Position numbers and translations under genes: made by a program. Source: Eisenbergiella tayi (GTDB taxonomy: Bacteria; Bacillota; Clostridia; Lachnospirales; Lachnospiraceae). From it: DNA of 64,000 nt. The notes beneath the pieces are model-generated. The model did not search any database. It had not been told where the DNA came from and saw only the letters and a list, made by a program, of their open reading frames with translations. The stretch is taken from contig NZ_MPDJ01000001.1 in NCBI RefSeq assembly GCF_001881565.1, forward strand, positions 862,808 to 926,807. The letters run 5' to 3'. Below, piece by piece: positions 25,638-33,276 of this stretch. How positions within the stretch are numbered: the stretch's first letter is position 1; each line of letters starts with the position of its first letter.

Positions 25638-26510
25638 TCACACTTTCATTTTGGGATCCAGCGCATCCCGCATGCCGTCCCCCACCAGGTTCAGCGCCAG
25701 AGCGCTCAGAGCGATGGCGATTCCGGGAAAAAGAAGCAGGTAAGGCGCTGTTTTCATATAATCTCTCGCCGTACTCAGCATAACGCCCCACTCCGGCGTG
25801 GGCGGCTGTACTCCCATTCCTATAAAGGACAGGCCCGCTGCCGTAAGCATCATGGACGCAACGGACATACTCGCCTGAATGATGATAGGCCCCATGGCAT
25901 TGGGCAGGATATGTCTCATAATTATAGTAAAATTACTGCTGTCACACGCTCTGGCAGCCATAATATATTCCTGCTCCACGATAGACAGAATCACCGACCG
26001 TACGATCCGGATAAAGCCGGGAAGGCTTACTATCGTCACCGCTATCAGCAGATTACGCATGCTGGATCCCAGCGCCGCTACCACCGCCAGGGCAAAAAGC
26101 AGTCCAGGCACGCAGTTAAGCACGTCGCACAGGCGCATCACGATACTGTCGAACCTGGAGCCGTAAATACCGCAGCAGGCCCCTATAATTCCTCCCAGCA
26201 GCAGAGAAACCGCAGTGGTTCCCACACCCAGGGACAGGGAACGCCTGCTGCCATGTATGATCCGCGCGAGCATATCTCTTCCGAACTCATCCGTCCCCAG
26301 CCAGTGCTGCATACAGGGCGCCATCAGCCTGTCCTTGGGACTCTGGATGACAGCCGCTTCATAGGGGATCAGCAGGTCCGCAAATAACGCAAAGAATACA
26401 AATACGGCAAGAACCACAAGGCCTGCCATTGCCGCCTTATTTTTCCGGAACAGCTTCCAGGCATCCGCCGCGTTGTTGCTTTTTCTTTTCTTTTTCTTTG
26501 TTTTTTCCAT
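25638..26510 (-). CDS. oppC: Oligopeptide ABC importer permease, OppC-like
   Basis: The protein (290 aa) has a Lys-rich cytoplasmic start (MEKTKKKKRKS), a membrane segment at about 27-47, the HWLGTDEFGRDMLARII motif of OppC/DppC proteins, and five further segments including the ATPase-coupling loop AARACDSSNFTIIMRHILPN. GGAGGAA lies 9 bp before the ATG at 26510. It forms the membrane channel with OppB. Confidence 0.92.
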   Translation of the reverse strand: MEKTKKKKRKSNNAADAWKLFRKNKAAMAGLVVLAVFVFFALFADLLIPYEAAVIQSPKDRLMAPCMQHWLGTDEFGRDMLARIIHGSRRSLSLGVGTTAVSLLLGGIIGACCGIYGSRFDSIVMRLCDVLNCVPGLLFALAVVAALGSSMRNLLIAVTIVSLPGFIRIVRSVILSIVEQEYIMAARACDSSNFTIIMRHILPNAMGPIIIQASMSVASMMLTAAGLSFIGMGVQPPTPEWGVMLSTARDYMKTAPYLLLFPGIAIALSALALNLVGDGMRDALDPKMKV

Positions 26511-26561
26511 AAATTTATTCCTCCGGGCCGGCAATTCCGGCCGCCGCAGCCAAAGCTGTTT

Positions 26562-27491
26562 TTATTTCACGACCTTTTCCCGGATACGGGGATCGATTAC
26601 GGCATACAGGATATCCACCACCACCATTACGAGGCAGAAGAAGGCGGACAGAAACACGGTAGAAGACATGACTACGGGAATATCCTTACTGCGGATAGCC
26701 GTCAGGATATAGTTTCCCAGTCCTGGGATGGCAAATACCGTTTCACAGATAACGGCCCCGCCCAATATAGAGCCGAAGCTGGTTCCCATCACGGTAAGCA
26801 CCGGAAGAAGCGCATTTTTCAGCGCATGCTTCCACACCATACAGGCCGGTGTGCAGCCCTTGGCTTTAGCCGTACGCATAAAATCCTGGCGGATGGCTTC
26901 CAGCATGGTGGTACGGGTCAGCCGCATCAGCTGGGCGCTGCCCCCTGCCGCCAGCGTCAGCACAGGCAGGATGTAGCTTCTCCATTCGGCAATCCCATGG
27001 GTAGGCAGAAGCCCCAGCTTCAGGCCAAACACATATATCAGCACCATTCCCAGGAAAAAACCGGGGATGGACGCAAACAGGATGGCTGTTATCGTACTGA
27101 AGGTATCCGCAAAGGAATACTGTCTCACCGCCGATAAAATCCCCAGAGATATCCCCACAATGGAAGAGACAATAAAGGAAAGGCAGCCAAGCTTCAGCGT
27201 AACAGGCACTTTGGTGAAAAACTCTCCGGTAAAAGGCTGTCTTGTTCGGTAGGAGGTTCCCAGATCCCCCTGAAGCAGATTCCCTATATAGGAAACAAAC
27301 CGTACCAGAAAAGGCCGGTCATATCCCAGCTGATGATTCAGTTCATCCACCGTCTCCTGTTTTGCGGAGATACCAAGTATCTGCCTGCCCGGATCTCCCG
27401 GCGTGAAATTCATGATGGCAAAAACGATGAACAAAACCCCAAGCAGGGTCGGTATGATAAGGAGCAGCCTTTTTAATATGTACTTCAGCAT
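26562..27491 (-). CDS. oppB: Oligopeptide ABC importer permease, OppB-like; first gene of the operon
   Basis: The protein (309 aa) begins MLKYILKRLLLIIPTLLGV, has NFTPGDPGRQ and LGYDRPFLVRF typical of OppB/DppB, and six membrane segments with the coupling loop RTAKAKGCTPACMVWKHALKNA. It heads the oppBCDF-amidohydrolase-lysR operon and is divergent from the oppA gene; a candidate promoter lies at 27570-27597. Confidence 0.92.
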   Translation of the reverse strand: MLKYILKRLLLIIPTLLGVLFIVFAIMNFTPGDPGRQILGISAKQETVDELNHQLGYDRPFLVRFVSYIGNLLQGDLGTSYRTRQPFTGEFFTKVPVTLKLGCLSFIVSSIVGISLGILSAVRQYSFADTFSTITAILFASIPGFFLGMVLIYVFGLKLGLLPTHGIAEWRSYILPVLTLAAGGSAQLMRLTRTTMLEAIRQDFMRTAKAKGCTPACMVWKHALKNALLPVLTVMGTSFGSILGGAVICETVFAIPGLGNYILTAIRSKDIPVVMSSTVFLSAFFCLVMVVVDILYAVIDPRIREKVVK

Positions 27492-27569
27492 TCTTTCATT
27501 CTCCCTTTTCAGCAGAAGATCAGATATGTCGGATATGCATTATTTTCATAACGCAAACTTCAACACTTT

Positions 27570-27597
27570 ATCGTAACATAGTCATATAATATTGCAA
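27570..27597 (-). promoter_or_regulatory. Candidate promoter of the opp operon
   Basis: On the minus strand TTGCAA (27592-27597) and TACGAT (27570-27575) are 16 bp apart, about 80 bp before oppB. The -35 box sits inside the palindrome ATATTGCAATAT. The boxes are imperfect, so confidence is limited. Confidence 0.38.
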
Positions 27598-27629
27598 TAT
27601 TCGGCATCTGTCAACAATTAGCCCCATCT

Positions 27630-27654
27630 ATGCTATAACTTTTATTCATAGCAT
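27630..27654. promoter_or_regulatory. LysR-type operator candidate between oppB and oppA
   Basis: The dyad ATGCTAT-N11-ATAGCAT is perfect over 7 bp and contains the T-N11-A pattern of LysR-family sites. It lies between the candidate promoter of oppB and the -10 region of oppA, and a LysR gene ends the opp operon. Binding is inferred. Confidence 0.5.
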
Positions 27655-27693
27655 TTATGATATTTTTACAAATCCAATCGGTTAGTTTTCGTG

Positions 27694-27699
27694 TATAAT
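27694..27699 (+). promoter_or_regulatory. -10 box (TATAAT) of the oppA promoter
   Basis: A perfect TATAAT preceded by GTG lies 82 bp before the oppA start. No good -35 box is found 16-18 bp upstream, which would suit a promoter that needs an activator such as the neighbouring LysR protein. Confidence 0.5.
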
Positions 27700-27780
27700 G
27701 TTAGATATTTACTAAGTTTGGTCATTTTATTTTTAGTAACTCGTTTACGGGTATGAACCCATACCAAAGAGGAGGATTTT

Positions 27781-29364
27781 ATGAAAAAGAAATGGAAAGC
27801 CCTTACCGCTGTCTGCTGCGCGGCGGTTCTTACCTTAAGCCTTACCGCCTGCTCCGGCTCCTCCGGTTCCAATACCGGTTCCGACAGCTCCGCCGGCACT
27901 ACTGCCGCCGGAACCACAGGAGAGGAAGTCTCTGCTTCTTCCGGAAGGACAGATTTAAACATCCATATCGGCGACGCATTCAGCACGGTGGATCCCCATA
28001 ATTTATCCCTGAATGCAGATATGATGCTGAGCCGCCAGATTTACGAGCCTCTCTACTGGCTCAATGACAGCGCAGAAGAAGTTCCCATGTTGGCAACGGA
28101 ATATTCCGTGAGCGAAGACGGCCTTACCTGGACCTTTAAGCTGCGTGACGGCGTTACTTTCCAGAACGGAGAAGCCATGAAGGCAAGCGATGTGGTTTAT
28201 TCCTATGAAAGATGCTTTGACAACGCCTATATGCAGGAAAAAGTGGAAGCCATCGATTCTGTAACCGCTCCGGACGATTCTACGGTAGAAATCCATCTGA
28301 AATATCAGTTTTCTCCCCTCATGGAAAAAATCGCTTCCATCGGCATCATCAGCGAGAAATTCGCGGAAGAAAATAAGGATACCCAGGGTATTCTTGGCTT
28401 TAACGCCTGCGGTACCGGAGCCTATTCCATGGCAGAGGCTGTCCCTGATGTGAGCGTAACACTGGAAGCTTACCCCGGTTACTGGGGAGGAGAACCGTCC
28501 ATCAAAACACTGCACTTCGAACTGATTACGGACGATACCACCTCCATCACCGCCTTTGAAGCCGGAGAACTGGATGTCATGGGTGTTCCCTCCGCCAACT
28601 GGGAAGAAATCGTTTCCAACGATGCCTTTGCAACCTCCGCCCGTCCTTCCAACCATGTGGTCTACCTGATTTTTAATACGGAAACAGATCCTTTTAACAA
28701 TAAGGAGCTCAGACAGGCTGTAGCTTATGCTGTAAACCGTCAGGATATCATTGATGTGGCAGCAGACGGCCTGGCAAGTCCTGCAACCTCCCTTGCCACC
28801 TCCTATATGTTCGGATATACAGATGATCATATGACCTATGAATATGATCCGGAAAAAGCCAAAGAACTCCTTGCCCAGGCGGGTTATCCCGACGGACTGG
28901 ATATCGGAAGCATCAAAACCCTGGGCGGTTCCTATTTCGAAAAAGTAGTTCAGGTAGTTCAGGCAGAGCTCGCCGAGGTGGGTATCACCTGCACCATTGA
29001 AAGCATGGACGGAAACAGTCTGGTAAATGACTGTATCACCGGCAATTTTACCATGGCCGATATGGGACAGAACCTGAGTCTGGATTATGATTTCCTGAAA
29101 ACATATTTCAATGAAGAGTATATTGACGGCCTGAACATGGCCCGCTATTCCGACAGCACCATCCAGGATCTGTTTGAAAAAGGCGCCTCCACAACGGATA
29201 AAGAAGAACGCCTTGCCATTTATAAGGAAATTGAAGATTTAACCCAGGAAGTCTGCACCTATGTCCCCCTCTACAATCTGCAGACAACCACCGCCTGGAA
29301 CAAAGATCTGAACTATACACCTTCCATCACCGGTGTTCTTTACAAGGACTTCAGCTGGAAATAA
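27781..29364 (+). CDS. oppA: Oligopeptide-binding lipoprotein, OppA/DppA-like (SBP family 5)
   Basis: The protein (527 aa) has a lipoprotein signal peptide with lipobox LTAC and Cys24, followed by a Ser/Gly/Thr linker. The mature part fits family 5 binding proteins: LNIHIGDAFSTVDPHN near the start, EYSVSEDGLTWTFKLRDGVTF, YAVNRQDI and the closing LYNLQTTTAWN. It delivers peptides to OppBC at the outer membrane face. GAGGAGG lies before the ATG. It is divergent from oppB and followed by the serine hydrolase gene. Confidence 0.93.
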   Translation: MKKKWKALTAVCCAAVLTLSLTACSGSSGSNTGSDSSAGTTAAGTTGEEVSASSGRTDLNIHIGDAFSTVDPHNLSLNADMMLSRQIYEPLYWLNDSAEEVPMLATEYSVSEDGLTWTFKLRDGVTFQNGEAMKASDVVYSYERCFDNAYMQEKVEAIDSVTAPDDSTVEIHLKYQFSPLMEKIASIGIISEKFAEENKDTQGILGFNACGTGAYSMAEAVPDVSVTLEAYPGYWGGEPSIKTLHFELITDDTTSITAFEAGELDVMGVPSANWEEIVSNDAFATSARPSNHVVYLIFNTETDPFNNKELRQAVAYAVNRQDIIDVAADGLASPATSLATSYMFGYTDDHMTYEYDPEKAKELLAQAGYPDGLDIGSIKTLGGSYFEKVVQVVQAELAEVGITCTIESMDGNSLVNDCITGNFTMADMGQNLSLDYDFLKTYFNEEYIDGLNMARYSDSTIQDLFEKGASTTDKEERLAIYKEIEDLTQEVCTYVPLYNLQTTTAWNKDLNYTPSITGVLYKDFSWK

Positions 29365-29420
29365 CTTTACTGCATATGTGAAAATGCATGCGGCCTTCTG
29401 CCGCAGGAATTGAGGTTGCC

Positions 29421-30884
29421 ATGATAAACCGTAATGAAATTCAGGAAAAAGCGGAGGAATTAATAGCCCGCTATCAAATTCCCTCCGTCAGCATCACTTA
29501 TTATCAAAACGGAAGCTATGAAACCATTCATGCAGGCTATAAGGATGTGGAAGGCCAGGTTCCTGCCGATGCCGATACTCTGTATTCCATCGGCTCCTGC
29601 ACCAAATCCTTTACCGCCGCCGCAATTGCGGTGCTCTGCGATAAGGGTCTGATCCATCTTGACGATCCGGTAGTCAAAATCATCCCTGAATTTGACATGT
29701 ATGATTCTTACGCCGGCTCCCACCTGACCATCCGCGACATGCTGTGCCACCGCTGCGGCCTTCCCCGCCATGAATTGGCCTGGTATCCCCGCCTTTCCCA
29801 ATATTCAGAAAAACAGATGATTGATATGCTGCGTTATCTGAAACCCAACGAACCCTTCCGTTATAAAATGCAGTACCAGAACATGATGTACACCCTGGCA
29901 GGATTTGTAATCAGCCGGGCTAGCGGCACCACCTGGGAAAGCTTTGTCCGGGAAAACCTGATTGAACCGCTGGATATGGGCCCGATTTCCTTTGATGCCC
30001 CCCAGCTGGAAACCTTTGAAAGCCGCGCCAAAGGCTATCGCTTCTTCGAAGGCGCGCCCGTTCCCGGAAACAAGCAGGTGCCCTACTGTCCGCTCTATAC
30101 CATGTGTCCGGCCGGTTCCATCAGTATGACCAGCACACAGCTTGCCAAATGGGATGCCCTTTTCCTGAATAAAGGAAAGGCAAACGGAAAACAGATTATT
30201 TCAGAAGAAATGTGTACACAGATGTTCACACCGCAGATGCTTATTTCCGACCCTATTGCGGAACCCCTTCAGGGTTATCTTGATATGTGTTCCTATGGGC
30301 TTGGATTTTTCGTGGAGAACTACCGCGGGACAAAGGTAGTCCAGCATGGTGGCCACATCGACGGCTTCATAGCCGACCAGTGTTTTGTTCCGGATAAGGA
30401 TTTTGCCTGCTCCGTACTTACCAACTCCGAAAATCCTTACGGAGCGAGGGTCATGCGTTATCTCCTTCTGGATGCCATACTCGAACAGGAGCCTGTGGAC
30501 TGGATCGGAAGCTTCCTCCGTTTCCAAAATGATATGAAGAAAAAACAGCAGGAAGCTCTCACCAGCCGCACTGCCGTAAAATCACAGTCAGAGGAATATC
30601 CCTGCCCCGCTCCCCTTTCCTCCATCTGCGGTACCTATTCTGACAACGGCTACGGAGACATTACTATCCGTGAGGAAGAAAGCGGGCTTTCCCTGGAGCT
30701 TGGAACCCTTACCCTACATGGTTTCCACTGCCGCAGCCAACATTTTCTTTTTACCGAAGAACATGTGCTTCCCGGCCTGGAGCTGGAAGCAGAAGCGGAA
30801 ATCGATCGGAAAGGAAATGTGACCGCTTTCCTGATAGCTCTGGAACCAACGGATAAAGAAAAAATACGTTTCCTAAAAAAATAG
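29421..30884 (+). CDS. Serine hydrolase of the beta-lactamase class C / DD-peptidase fold
   Basis: The protein (487 aa) has the catalytic S59-C-T-K62, Y152-x-N154 and VQHGGHIDGF as the third motif, as in class C beta-lactamases, DD-peptidases and D-aminopeptidases. A C-terminal lipocalin-like stretch follows (about residue 395 onward, starting SSICGTYSDNGYGDITI). No signal peptide is visible, so it probably acts in the cytoplasm on imported peptides or esters. I start at the ATG 29421; the frame extends to 29388 without a ribosome site. It follows oppA by 56 bp and likely shares its transcript. Confidence 0.85.
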   Translation: MINRNEIQEKAEELIARYQIPSVSITYYQNGSYETIHAGYKDVEGQVPADADTLYSIGSCTKSFTAAAIAVLCDKGLIHLDDPVVKIIPEFDMYDSYAGSHLTIRDMLCHRCGLPRHELAWYPRLSQYSEKQMIDMLRYLKPNEPFRYKMQYQNMMYTLAGFVISRASGTTWESFVRENLIEPLDMGPISFDAPQLETFESRAKGYRFFEGAPVPGNKQVPYCPLYTMCPAGSISMTSTQLAKWDALFLNKGKANGKQIISEEMCTQMFTPQMLISDPIAEPLQGYLDMCSYGLGFFVENYRGTKVVQHGGHIDGFIADQCFVPDKDFACSVLTNSENPYGARVMRYLLLDAILEQEPVDWIGSFLRFQNDMKKKQQEALTSRTAVKSQSEEYPCPAPLSSICGTYSDNGYGDITIREEESGLSLELGTLTLHGFHCRSQHFLFTEEHVLPGLELEAEAEIDRKGNVTAFLIALEPTDKEKIRFLKK

Positions 30885-30908
30885 CAGATATTTATCTGCA
30901 GACTGCAT

Positions 30909-30958
30909 AAAAACATCCTGCCGGGAACCATTGCAAGGTACCCCGGCAGGATGTTTTT
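30909..30958. terminator. Bidirectional terminator
   Basis: AAAAACATCCTGCCGGG pairs with CCCGGCAGGATGTTTTT, a 17-bp stem with A/T tails on both sides. It lies 24 bp after the serine hydrolase stop and 21 bp after the HTH gene stop on the other strand. Confidence 0.88.
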
Positions 30959-30979
30959 CATATCTTTCCCACATAATAA

Positions 30980-31207
30980 CTACTCTTCTCTTTTCAGCGA
31001 CCCTTCCCGGGTATACTCCAGAATATCCCCGGGCTGGCAGTCCAGCACATCGCAAATAGCATCCAGCGTGGAAAACCGGACAGCCTTTACCTTTCCCGTT
31101 TTCAGATTGGATAAATTCACATTGGATATCCCCACCCTGGCAGCAAGTTCATTTAATGAAATTTTTCTGTCAGCCATGACCCGATCCAGCCTTAATATTA
31201 TCGCCAT
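30980..31207 (-). CDS. XRE-family (HTH_26-type) small regulator
   Basis: The protein (75 aa) is a single helix-turn-helix domain: SLNELAARVGISNVNLSNLKTGKVKAVRF-like text with SNVNLSNLKTG as the recognition region, ending CQPGDILEY. Short regulators of this type are usually encoded next to DUF2975 membrane proteins, as here, and probably control them. It is the last gene of the unit starting at 32514. Confidence 0.88.
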   Translation of the reverse strand: MAIILRLDRVMADRKISLNELAARVGISNVNLSNLKTGKVKAVRFSTLDAICDVLDCQPGDILEYTREGSLKREE

Positions 31208-31222
31208 ATCTCACTCCTGTTT

Positions 31223-31828
31223 CTAAACGGTCATATCCGAATTATTCTGGTATTTATAACCATAACGCAATAAAAGCGCCATGACAAGAGCCAAAAGCCC
31301 GGGGATAAAATAGTTTCCATCAAAAACACAGCGATTTCCCTTTGCTAGGATCTCAAAATTCGTATAATATCCATCGATTCGCGGAAACAGAAATGATGCT
31401 GCAAGAATAGCAATACTCGCTGCTATCCCAAATCCATACAGAACACTGTTGAATGGTCTTTTGCTGATTGCTATGGAAACCAGCATCGAAAAACACAGAC
31501 ACAAAATAACACAATACAAAAGCCTCTGTGAATAATTTATAAGCATTTTTGAATCTCCAACTATCTCCGGCCAGGACACCGATAACATCATCCCCAGATA
31601 AATATGCACTAAAATCCCCGATAAAAAAATAGCGGTTCCCAGCAATATTTTAAATCCCACAGACAGCCTGACAGGCCGATCCTTCTCCCCTCCAATAACA
31701 GGTGATCCGTCATAAAATTCCTCTTTTACTTCCCTTTTTCTTTCCTTCACTTCTTTTTTCCTTTTATACCACAATTCCCATTTATCCCATCCCCTGTCAA
31801 ACCATTCCAAAAATTTTTCCGTTACCAT
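31223..31828 (-). CDS. DUF2975-like membrane protein (second copy)
   Basis: The protein (201 aa) has a charged Lys/Glu-rich N-terminal region of about 60 residues, then four membrane segments, and ends RYGYKYQNNSDMTV, which resembles the G-x-x-LQ-x-x-xDxTx ending of DUF2975. The long soluble N-terminus is unusual for the family. Function is unknown; the partner HTH gene starts 15 bp downstream. GGGGAGGA precedes the ATG. Confidence 0.65.
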   Translation of the reverse strand: MVTEKFLEWFDRGWDKWELWYKRKKEVKERKREVKEEFYDGSPVIGGEKDRPVRLSVGFKILLGTAIFLSGILVHIYLGMMLSVSWPEIVGDSKMLINYSQRLLYCVILCLCFSMLVSIAISKRPFNSVLYGFGIAASIAILAASFLFPRIDGYYTNFEILAKGNRCVFDGNYFIPGLLALVMALLLRYGYKYQNNSDMTV

Positions 31829-31902
31829 CCTGAATTCCTCCCCTCACACCATGTTCCTGTCCACATGTTCCTCGCAAACACATTCCTTCTTATTCCTTAC
31901 CC

Positions 31903-32514
31903 TCATAATGTCTGATCCGCTTCCGCCTGAAGCTCACACCCTGTTTCAAACACATTTCCAATCAGCAGGACAAGAAAGCCAACACAAATCCATGAACCAT
32001 TAAAAAAAGGATTATCAACATAGTATGTATGAAAACCGATCTCCGTAACTCCCGCCTGGAAAATTCCCTTCTGCAGAAATCCTATCAACAGAAGAATCTG
32101 CCCGATACGCCTGATATCCTTAGCCGTCTCCGGCAAAAACGGCGATCGCTCCCGCGCTATCCTCCTCAACGCCCTTCTCCCATACAGCAAAAGCACCAGT
32201 ACCGGCAGATCCATCGCCAAACTTCCCATAACCGACACAGCAAGAACCAGACTCTTACCGCTCACCGGCTGCACATATCCCGGATAATAATCATGTCCCA
32301 GCTTCATATGTCCTACAAAAGGAAAATCATACCTGTATTCATACCCATTGAATTCAACATTTATATCTTCCTGCGGCGTCCTCGCCACATAAACTGAATT
32401 CACCACCCCAATTACTATTTTCAGCACATAAAATAAAATCATGGCATACATAATTACCATACATACCAGATAATTTCTCCGCCCCTTTCCATTCAGATAC
32501 TTCGTATCACCCAT
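31903..32514 (-). CDS. DUF2975 membrane protein (first copy)
   Basis: The protein (203 aa) has four membrane segments and ends FETGCELQAEADQTL, the typical DUF2975 tail. The start at 32514 has AGGAGG 7 bp upstream; the open frame to 32580 lacks one. It heads a three-gene unit DUF2975-DUF2975-HTH. Such pairs are widespread in Firmicutes and may sense membrane or cell-envelope state; that is inference. Confidence 0.75.
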   Translation of the reverse strand: MGDTKYLNGKGRRNYLVCMVIMYAMILFYVLKIVIGVVNSVYVARTPQEDINVEFNGYEYRYDFPFVGHMKLGHDYYPGYVQPVSGKSLVLAVSVMGSLAMDLPVLVLLLYGRRALRRIARERSPFLPETAKDIRRIGQILLLIGFLQKGIFQAGVTEIGFHTYYVDNPFFNGSWICVGFLVLLIGNVFETGCELQAEADQTL

Positions 32515-32578
32515 CCCTGTCCCTCCTGCAATCCTTCTCTTATTATTAATACACATTCCGGGCATACCATCTATTATC

Positions 32579-32607
32579 AATATAACACACCACTATATCC
32601 AGCGCAA
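32579..32607 (-). promoter_or_regulatory. Promoter of the DUF2975-HTH unit
   Basis: On the minus strand TTGCGC (32602-32607) and TATATT (32579-32584) are 17 bp apart, 65 bp before the start at 32514. The 762-bp gap 32515-33276 also holds the CATCTGTTT repeats and LIR3 listed next. Confidence 0.5.
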
Positions 32608-32662
32608 TATAATTTTTAACGATAATCATTAAATATTTATCTAATTTCATTAGTGTTTATTA

Positions 32663-32775
32663 TTCAGCATCTGTTTATGGAGTATCTGTTTGTGCATCTG
32701 TTTGTGAGGGCATCTGTTTTTGAAGTGGCATCGGTTTTAACATCTGTTTTTATGGCGGCATCTGTTTTTATCCTT
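32663..32775. repeat. Degenerate CATCTGTTT tandem repeats
   Basis: Seven copies of a core close to CATCTGTTT (variants TATCTGTTT and CATCGGTTT) occur at 12-18-bp spacing, often followed by TGnnG or TATGG. The stretch is strongly T-rich on the plus strand. A 77-codon frame across it is low complexity and probably not a gene. Confidence 0.75.
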
Positions 32776-32924
32776 ACCTTTTTTTGTTTCTTCTGTTTCT
32801 TTTTTTATTCTGTTTTCTTTACCATGTACTCCCCATTCGTTTATTCTTTATTTGGGCCAACTTTGATTCAGACTATTTATCCCTAAATATACTCAAATGT
32901 CTTCATTTACTCCATAACCTTCCT

Positions 32925-33195
32925 GATTTTCTGGAATCCGTGCAGTGTTCCTGGCCGTCAGGTGCCCCCGGCGCTTTGGTTCCGGGCAAGGGAAAGATCT
33001 CGGAGGCAGATCCTTTCTGCGTCATGCAGATGAGACCGGGCAGATGGGACAGCCCCACCTGTCCCATCTGCCGCCCTCGGGCTCATCGGAATGTCCGGCG
33101 CAGTCCGGATCTGCCTCCGAGACCTTTCCCTTGCCCGGAACCAAAGCGCCGGGGGCACATGCCGGCCAGGAACACTGCACGGATTCCAGAAAATC
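32925..33195. repeat. Long inverted repeat element LIR3 with conserved tip core
   Basis: Two arms of about 97 bp (32925-33021 and 33099-33195) pair almost perfectly from GATTTTCTGGAATCC / GGATTCCAGAAAATC inward to CTGCG / CGCAG. The tip has ATGCAGATGAGACC, a 14-bp hairpin GGCAGATGGGACAG/CTGTCCCATCTGCC, then GGGCTCATCG and TGTCCGG. Unlike the other three it follows no gene stop; it lies 81 bp upstream of the ABC_ATPase gene on the plus strand. No T-run flanks it. Confidence 0.95.
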
Positions 33196-33276
33196 TCGCC
33201 TCCCCCCCTTTGCACTCCCCCGCCACCTGTGATAAAGTAAAAACAACACATTTTTTACAGAAAGGATCTGATCACC

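Noticed and set aside
32653..32886. 77-codon Phe/Val-rich frame on the plus strand
   Set aside because: It is a translation of the T-rich repeats with no ribosome site; low complexity.
33060..33100. Hammerhead-like text GATGAGCCCGA on the minus strand of the LIR tips
   Set aside because: The full CUGANGA, the GAAA box and a cleavage site are missing, so it is not a hammerhead ribozyme.
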